A stretch of 64,000 bases of DNA. It comes from Pelobates cultripes. Lineage: Eukaryota > Chordata > Amphibia > Anura > Pelobatidae. Of this stretch, positions 52,601-61,600 are shown one piece after another. The notes beneath the pieces were generated by a model, which saw nothing but the letters and a program-made list of their open reading frames with translations, searched no databases and had not been told where the DNA came from. How positions within the stretch are numbered: the stretch's first letter is position 1; every line of letters starts with the position of its first letter. The position numbers were made by a program, and so were the translations under genes. The stretch lies in the NCBI GenBank assembly GCA_933207985.1, contig OW240912.1, positions 364,392,010 through 364,456,009 of the forward strand. The letters run 5' to 3'.

Positions 52601-55600
52601 AAAAAAAATAAATAACCATTGTGTAAAGTTTTGATTACCCAACATAAATATGTGAAAACATTTTATATTCATGAAACCCAATGCATAGGATTCATGTTTG
52701 ATTTAACTCAGACTCTTGTTTTGACAAGGAAAAATGCTTAGGAGAGCTGAATAACCACAAGTGGGAGGTCTTTTCTGTTCTTTCTGGTCAGTCATTGCCT
52801 CAATATGTCTAGGCATTGACTAACAGCTGGGAGAAAAACCTATATCTATACATTTGCTAGAAAAGCTAACAGTACAGAATTTTATGCTCAATCTAATAAG
52901 CATGGGTTGTTTGTGGTAAAACAGGTCCCCTTAAAATACATCTTGTCACAGTAATAATTTCTCAAAACACATCTGCTTACAAATACCAGCAATGACTTTG
53001 TCTGCTCTTATTGTCACAAATTGTCATGTACTGAAGACATACAGCCATACACACAGACCATCTATCATACAATGCACTTTAACGGCTAGATTTTCGCAAT
53101 GCAAGTGTGAAGGTAAAAATTGGAAAGCAAATTATGCAACTGCGCCATCTACTGTTCAGTTAGAAAACCAATTACCAAAACACATTCAGAGGAAGAAATT
53201 GTTAGATCCGCATTATTATTACTGGCATTTCTATAGCGAAAATGAATTACGCTGCGCTTTACAAATATTTAAAAAGAGAAATTTAACAATAAATGAGACA
53301 ATTACAAAATTAAAAGGTAATATATTATTTGGGAAACCATATAAAATCCCTAGGGAAGTCTCCTGGCCAACAGATACTTACGTATAAGCAACTTTGTATT
53401 TCCCATCTTTCCCGCTGTTTGAGATCAGAACTTCATAAGTGTAAATATCAGGGGTGCTCGTCCCATCATTGTCCTCAGTGATCAGACTGGAAGGCGGTGA
53501 CCATGACAGAACCGCGGCCCTTGCTTGAATGTCTGCTACCTGCAAAGACATCGAAAACGAAAAACTGAAATCAGAAATGTAAAAAAATAATTTATAAAAT
53601 TAAATTTTTATTAAATGTAATTGAAGTGGCCTAGTCGGTCATAGGGATCTATTCAGCTCTATGTGTTTGGAATGGTCAAATGGGCTCGTCATAGGTGGGC
53701 GAGGGGGCTACTAGTGCTATAGGTAAGTCGTGGGTATGGTACCGCCTAAAAGCTTTACCCTGGTTAGTATAGGGCGTCCTATGTCCAAGAGCGTGTTGGT
53801 TAGCCCTCTAGTCTTGTGGGGACTATGTTTAGCCGTGTTGTGTATCGATGAGAAAGGTCTCTGGTCTCAGCTGAGCGAGTGTGTCACTAGTGTGGTGATG
53901 GTATGTTCTGTGCTGGCTAGGGTTGTGGGGGAGCGAGAGCATTGGTCCGCTTCGGGTAGTCTCTATAGGGTACCTGTCAGTTGGGGGTACTCTTGTATTG
54001 TCGCGTGGCTGTTCCCTTGCCGGCTTTCCTCCATCTCTCAAGGGCATTGGAGGGGGGCTGAAGGGGGGAGTGTTGCACCCCAGAGCCAGTTTGTTTTACC
54101 CAGTCAGTGTATTCTGAGGTGGGTCTGCATGTGGATGGGCAGCACTTCGACGTTAGTGAGGGGAGTATTGTGCGTACTTAGGGAGTCAAACTATAAATCA
54201 TAAATGTAAGGAGATAAGAGCAACACAAACAGTAATAACATTAACAAAAAAATTTGTTGTGTGGTCGGCTGAGGCTTCAGAACGTGGGCCCAGGGTGTGT
54301 AGTGGGTAGCCCTGTGGTGCTGTTGGACAGTCCCAGCGTGGCTAGTAAGGCAGGACCTTCTCCTGGATTAGAAATTTTGTAGGATTGTTCATCCTTGGTC
54401 ACCCATAGCGTTCCAGGGGTTGCCCACCTGTATGTGAGTCCTGCCTTTTGAAGGGTAGTGGTTATGAGCTGCATGCTCTTGCGCCATGATGGCGTGTCTC
54501 TGCTCAGGTCTTGGAAGAAGGTGGTTTGGTGCATTTCAAAGGTGTGGGGCATTTTTCTTTTAATGGCTGCCATTAGGGCTATTTTATCCGGAAGAGTTTG
54601 GCATCGCAAGATGATGTCGCGTGGGGCTGTCTTTGGTGCTTGCAAGGATTTGGCGATGCGATCTACGCCATCAAACGTGAAGTGTTTTGTTTGTCTGTGG
54701 GGTAGGAGCGAGGCCACTAAGCACCTTATAAATTGGGGGAGTTCATCCAGTGGTACTGCTTCCGATACCCCCCTGATCTTGACATTTTTTCTTCTGCACC
54801 TGTCATCTAGCAAATTAACTTGCCTGATGATAATGGACTGTGCGGTTTGCATCTGGGTGACTGTATCTTTCAGGGTCTTGGAGCAGATCTCTCACCTACT
54901 GTTCTGTGGCTTGAGTGCAAACTGTCACCACCTGTACCTCAGCCGCTAGCCCCTTCAGGTCTGTCTGCCACATTTGCTGCAAGTTGTGTTGGAGTCCAGC
55001 CAACATGGTCTGGATATCCTGCTTGGTAGCTGGGGCTGACTCTGCTGTGGTCTGTGGGTTTTCTTCGTCTGTGGCCATGCTGTGTACGGAGTTTTCATCT
55101 TCAGACCTCGCGGGTGAAGTTTCCATGGCGGTTCGAGTCAGTGCGAGTGGAGGGGTTTGTAGCATGCTGCCCATGTCCCGTTGTGGTTTGGGAGCGCGTC
55201 GTTTTTTGGGATCTCTGTCCCATTTTTTCCAGGATGTAGAAAATCGGCCTCTGTGTGAGCCCGACCCAAGCAACGCTGTTAACGCTCTGGCTAGGTCCTG
55301 GCCGCGGTAGGCCCCTGTGCCTTTGGTGTGGTGTTTTGTGCCACGGAATGTGGCCTTTAATAGACGTAATCAGAGTCTACATTTAATTCTTGAGAAGGGG
55401 GGGGGGGGTCTCTCCATTAGGAATACACAATATGTATATATAGTGTTCCTTTACTTGACATCCTGATTTTTGTATTGCAGGAAACCAGTGAAGATTATTT
55501 ACAGACTATTCTAAAATGGATTTGAAGTGTTAACCTGCTTAACCCCTTAAGAACACATGACATGTCATGATTCCCTTTTATTACAGAAGTTTGGTCCTTA

Positions 55601-58600
55601 AGGGGCTAAATGGACACTAAAGTCTCCAAAACAACATTAGCTTAATGAAGCTGTTTTTGTGTATAAATCATGCCTCTGAAGTTTCACTGCTCAATTTAGT
55701 GCCATTTAGAAGAAGGCATGTTCACTGTTTAGTGGACATGCCCCTACTCGCGGTATAGCGAGTAGGGGCATTGGGGAGATTTTAATCTCCCTTGTGCTAT
55801 TATGGGGGTCATATTGACCCCCATAGAATGAGGGGGGACATGGGGGGCTTATGAAGTGGTGGGGAGCACTGCTCCCTGCCGCCTCTATCTTTACATATTA
55901 CAAGGAGGGAGCTGCATGCCGGTAGCTCCCTACTTGTAATAAACTGAACGAACAAACGAACACTGATATTCAGTGTTTGTCTGTTCGGCTGATATTTCTA
56001 TTCATTCGTTTGTCTGTCTGATGAATGAATGAATGGATGAAATTCCCGTTCGCATGTCCAGGTGTTTCACTGGGCATGTGCGGGAATCTTACAGTGCCAT
56101 CTAGTGTGGGCAGATGGCGTGTCCCACAGGGACTTCCTCTACCCACACAAAGATGGCTGCGCCCTGAATCAAGATCGGGGCAGAAAATAAGGAATACAAA
56201 ATAGGTAATGTGGGGGGCTTAGGGGCATTTGGGGGTGACTAGGGTGTCAGTTAGAGATAGTAGAGGCCAGAGGGGGTGGTTAAAAAAACAAAAATTCGGC
56301 ATGACAGTGCCGCTTTAAATACATAAAGGTAATCAACACAGTAAAGGAGGAGGCTATATTTAAAAGAAGAAAAACTACCACAACAAGAGGACAATCTTAA
56401 ATTAGAGGGACAAAGGTTTAAAAATAATATCAGGAAGTATTACTTTACTGAAAGGGTAGTGGATGCATGGAATAGCCTTCAAGCTGAAGTGGTAGAGGTT
56501 AACACAGTGAGGGATTTTAAGCATGTGTGGGATAGGTATAAGGCTATCCTAGCTATAAGATAAGGCCAGGGACTAATGAGAGTATTTAGAAAATTGAGCA
56601 GACTAGATGGGCCGAATGGTTCTCATATGCCGTCACATTCTATGTTTCTTATTTCTATGTCAGTCACAGTCAGGGGAGGTGTGGCTAGGGCTGCATAAAC
56701 AGAAACAAAAGTGATTTAAATCCTAAATGGCAGATAATTGAGCAGTGAAACTTCAGAGGCATGATATACACACAAATTGCTTCATTAGGCTAAAGTTGTT
56801 TTGGTTACTATAGTGTCCCTTTAATAATCGTGAATAAACTATTTAAAACTCTTGTTAGTGAAGCTAAAAATGTATGGAAGTGCCATGAATTGTGTGTGCT
56901 CCCTGCCCCTACTACACATGCAGGTTTGGAATGGTACTGTGAGGACTGGGGACAGTTAAATCGTTCATGGACTGGAGGAAACCAAAGGTGAACGACTAAT
57001 AGTGAGAGGCTGGATATTAATAGTACAGGCCACTCTCACAAAACAAGGCTAACAAGTTGTCCTGAACACATACATGAAATGTTTGTGACAGGCTAAAAAG
57101 GTGTGGGGGAATATTAATTTAAATTTTCATAAATACTTCACATAGAAAAGAAAAAAAAGAAAAGAAAAATGTATCATTAGCCTTTATTTTGCTCATATTT
57201 ATATTTACCGGTGGATCAGACACTAAACATTCTACACAAGGTAAATATCAAAGGGTTTACCTGCCAGGGAGTAAGGCTAAGGGATTTATAGCAACAAAAG
57301 GTCACCCAACAAGAATTTGCCAAGTAAGAAGTAACCTTAAAGGCACAATGCACTTTTTATTTCAATAGTCTATTGTTTTTAAAGAGTAACATACAGCAGT
57401 ACAATGCACTGTTGCTGTCAAATAAGGACTCCATAATAAACCGAGAGAAGTACCTCCAACAAAGAGGTAAAGAGTAGAACGGAGCAGAAAGAGGATGCAA
57501 TTATCCTTTCAAAGAGTGTCTTTTACTGGGAGAAAATGAGCTTAAACGAACTCGGATAATGAAAACTATAAAAATGATTTACAGGGCCTCCCATAAAGCA
57601 GCATTTTGGCTAGTGTTTAAAAAGCTCAGCAGATAAGTAACATCAGAAATACTTTAAAAAAATCATTCATTGGAAAGTTCGACCCCCCCCCGCATTTTTT
57701 TTAAAATTGATCGTACTTGATCAACAGCGTGTAATAGTGATACATATTATCATTGAAAACATGGCGATTTATCATGTGTGTGATTATATATTTAAAAAAA
57801 TAAAAAATAAAAAAAAAACACAAAAACAAACAAAACAACTACTTTTGAGAAAGAATCCATTTAGAGTTTTTGGGGGAATAAATAAATATTCATTTTTGCC
57901 CAGGTTAGGTGTAACAAAGCTTACATTATGTGAGCTTTGAATTTGCTGGATCTTGCATGAATTGGCCCCAGCAGCATCCTTCTATGCATGTCCAGGCGAG
58001 TGCAGCCTCTTGGTTTTATATTTGGGAGTCCAGGCCAACTCCCTGTTTTTTTTCATCCTTCCCTGTCATAGGAGTTTCATTCCAGGGCCCCATTTAGCCT
58101 TGATCGGCAGTGAGTCCCAGTAAGGAAGTATTTCCCAAGTAAGTGGATTGATCTCATAAGAGCAGGCATTAGACTGTTAGAGTAGGACCTGCCAAGAATG
58201 GGGTACATTGACGTTGTGGCAGGCTTATGCAATGTGTGATCATATCCTATAACTAACCCCAATTATTTTTGTCTATGTTATTAGGTGTTTTAAAATCTCT
58301 GGGAGATTTGAAATGGCTGTTTAGTAAATGAGCGAGTGCACTGGATCTTGAATGTTGTATAAATTGTCCCCAGCAGCACCCTATAATATGCATGTTCAGG
58401 TGAGTGCAGCCCTCTTCGTTTTCTCTGATTGACAATCTTAAAAATAAATAAATAAAATGATCTAAAAACATACTTTCAAGTATACTCAAAATGTAATTAA
58501 AAATACATTACTTCATCAAAAAAGTATACCAAATGAACTGTATGTTTGACCAAATTGTGAGATATAATCAAGAGTTTTACAATACTTCTAAATCTCTGTG

Positions 58601-61600
58601 TTCATGCAGCTGAACTTTATGGAGACCTGTCAGAAGAAATCTGAAGTCCAAAACAATGTGCTTTGAGATGGACATTCATCAACTCTTACATAACTATTTT
58701 TGTCTGCCAACTATTTGTGAAATAATCCCAAAGCTGTAAATATAAAGCACTGTAGGAGGAAATAGTGGCAACAATATAAATGATAATAACCATCACATTT
58801 GTTTATGGTATACAGCTGTTGATGGCTTCCTGAAGAAGTTACCACTACTTGAACAATGGTTTTATTGGTTTTATGAGGCTTTTGGGGATAGAGATACTGG
58901 ATTTTGATTTACAGACACAAGGAATATAGCCTCAACTTGAACTCATCAACTCCTATTTTAAACTCTGCTTGTGTCTGATGCCTCAATTCTAGAGCAATCT
59001 TACCAAACATAAACTCCCTTTTACAAGCACTTTGACTTGTGTAACTAAACTCAAGACTTATATATTCTTCTTCAAATGTCACCTATGAGTCTGGACAAAC
59101 CATTCCAACACTCATCTTCTATCAGGAGAGATGGAATGGAAGCTGACGAATGAAAAAGAGAATGAATATCACAGCCTTTTTAACACTAATTCTTCAGGAT
59201 TGATGGATGGCATTGAAGCCTATCTGAGACGCTACAATGAATACGTAAGGAAGGAACCATAGTTTATATAGCATTTCTTCTGAATCATTTTATAGTATCA
59301 ATTGATTTATGGAAAATAAAAATTAATCTTCACTGAATTACATTTAATCCCTGAAAATAAATAAATAAGTCTAAAGACTTACCTCCGGTTTGGAAATGTT
59401 TGAAAGTTGAGCTTCAAGTGCTTTTGTTTCTTCATCTTTTTCTTTAACGTATATACAGAAAAAACAAAACAAAAACAAAGTAAATGAGACATAATTATGT
59501 GTGTAAATCTCTGAAGACACAATTTAAAGGGACACTATAGTCACCAAAACAAACACTGCTTAATGTATTTGTTCTTGTGAGTATAATCATTAGCTGCAGA
59601 CATTTGCATGTAAACACTGGCTTTTCAGAGAAAATGCAGTGTTTACATTGCTCCCTAGGGACACCTCCAGTGGCCACTCCCTACGGGAAAGCACTGGATT
59701 GGCTAAAAATTGAATAAATTTTGATTTTGTAAGCAAGGAGACGGGTCAGGAGTGGGGTCTGCACTAGCAGACCCATGTGGCGCTGGAAATAAGATATGTT
59801 TTATTACCTTTTAAATCGGGTTGGGGGGAGGGAAAGGAGAGAAGAGAGCCAGGTCTTAAACATTACTCACCACTGCAAACCATAGTATGATCACTAGGGC
59901 TTAATGGTCACTTACCAATGGCTAATGGAGATGTTGAACCCTGGATTAGATGGTGATCAGTTGATAAAAAGGACATGGTTGAATTCTGAGACAAAACCAT
60001 TATCTTATCACTGGTAACTGAATAGCATTCACCCCATACATTTCAGTGGAAGAGATGCTAATGAGTTAACAGAAGAATTTAACTTTGGTCACAGTAACCT
60101 GTCCATAGACAGCAGTTGTAACTTACTGACCAATACATCCAGTTTCACAATACATTGGCCAAGAATATTCTAATGAAATCTCAGATGCTTTTTTTCCTGT
60201 AAAACTGTGTGTCTGAAACCGTAAAAGCAGTGGCAGAAAAGGTCACCAAGTGAACCTTGTTCAGCAATCAAAATGTAACGTGCATTTTGAAAATAACTTT
60301 GATTTAGTAAAAGAAGTAAGCTTTATTTTTTAAATTTAACTCTGACTTTAAAGAACTTCCGTCAACCATAATATTTTTGTCGTGGTGCTATAACGAAATC
60401 TACAACAGACGGAGAACAAAGACCTCCATTATTTTGTGCTCAGATATAAAACAACATAAATGGCATTTTTTTTTAGTAACACCTAGGGCAGGTTTAGGCA
60501 ACCTTCTACACTCTAGATATTGTGGACTACTTCTGGAAAGCATGAGGTCCACAACACCTGGAGTACTGAAGGCTGCATACCTCTGGCCTTGGGGTTTTCA
60601 GGGTCATATTTTTAATCTTTTTACAGACAGTCTTTTTATTTGAGAAATTAAGCATATATAACTTTTTGTCTCTTGAGTTTGCTGCTGGCAGGGAGGCGAT
60701 CCCACCTTTTTATCATTCAGTCAAAAAAAGTCCCCATTCACAATTACAATTTTACTACAATGCAATGTTGCTCCAAAACCGTATAACTTATACGTATGCA
60801 TATATGCAAAAAAATGTTCATGTTGAATATTATTCTAGACACACATGACTGTGGTTAGAACCTTAATATATAACCCAATAAACTGGAATATAATATACAT
60901 TATATGCCGACTGAACAAAGAACAAATATATGAGAAAGCACAATTTTGTATGACTTAAATTTCATTTACTTAAGATCTCATATAAAAGAGGAAAAGTTAG
61001 AGATATCCTGATAACTAATTAAAGTTAGACGATGGATTTGTGCTATTTTTGTGTTCACATTTTTTATTTTATAATTCGCTTTGCATGCCTGGCTGTCCTG
61101 TCACTGCCAGAGCATAACATGTAAATAAATGCTATTCCCATGGTGTCATACGTGTGAGCACAGTACTATGGATGGAATTCCCAAGCAAGTGCTTGCATGT
61201 AATTGCTCTGCAGATGCCAGTATTTGCACGGTGCAAGGATACCACCCTGAGCATTGAAGTGAAGGCAATTGTGCTTTTATCTTCACTGTCGGATGTGAAA
61301 AATTTAAAATGTATTCATCTATTTGATAAAATGTTGTATTTTATGCTCACCCTATCTCTCACATTATGCAGTGTTTTAGAACTGCATAATGCACCTTCAT
61401 GTACCTTGCAATTCTGCTTCCACTGGAGAGGATCCTTTTCCTTTGTGCTTGTTCTTCGATAGCCCTGTAGATATACCAACAGAATTCTGCCCTTTTATAA
61501 GTCCATTAGATTCACTTATTGGAGACGTGCTTTTCTTGGGTGAAAATGGGGGACTATTTATTTTATCTTTTTGGACCCCATGTCGGTCTTTCAATTTTTT

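Larger units (their letters stand above)
55606..56824. mobile_element. Family 1 foldback, copy D, split by later insertions
   Basis: The left part runs 55606 to ~55712 (GTCTCCAAAACAACATTAGC, GCTCAATTTAGTGCCATTTA). The right part runs ~56656 to 56824 (AGGGGAGGTGTGGCTAGG, CACTATAG-type end, TTAA at 56821-56824). In between lie a hairpin-rich segment and a CR1 tail. Confidence 0.75.

Noticed and set aside
53730..54203. 157-codon plus-strand open frame
   Set aside because: It lies antisense in the L1 spacer, has a composition set by the C/A-rich sense strand, and shows no domain.
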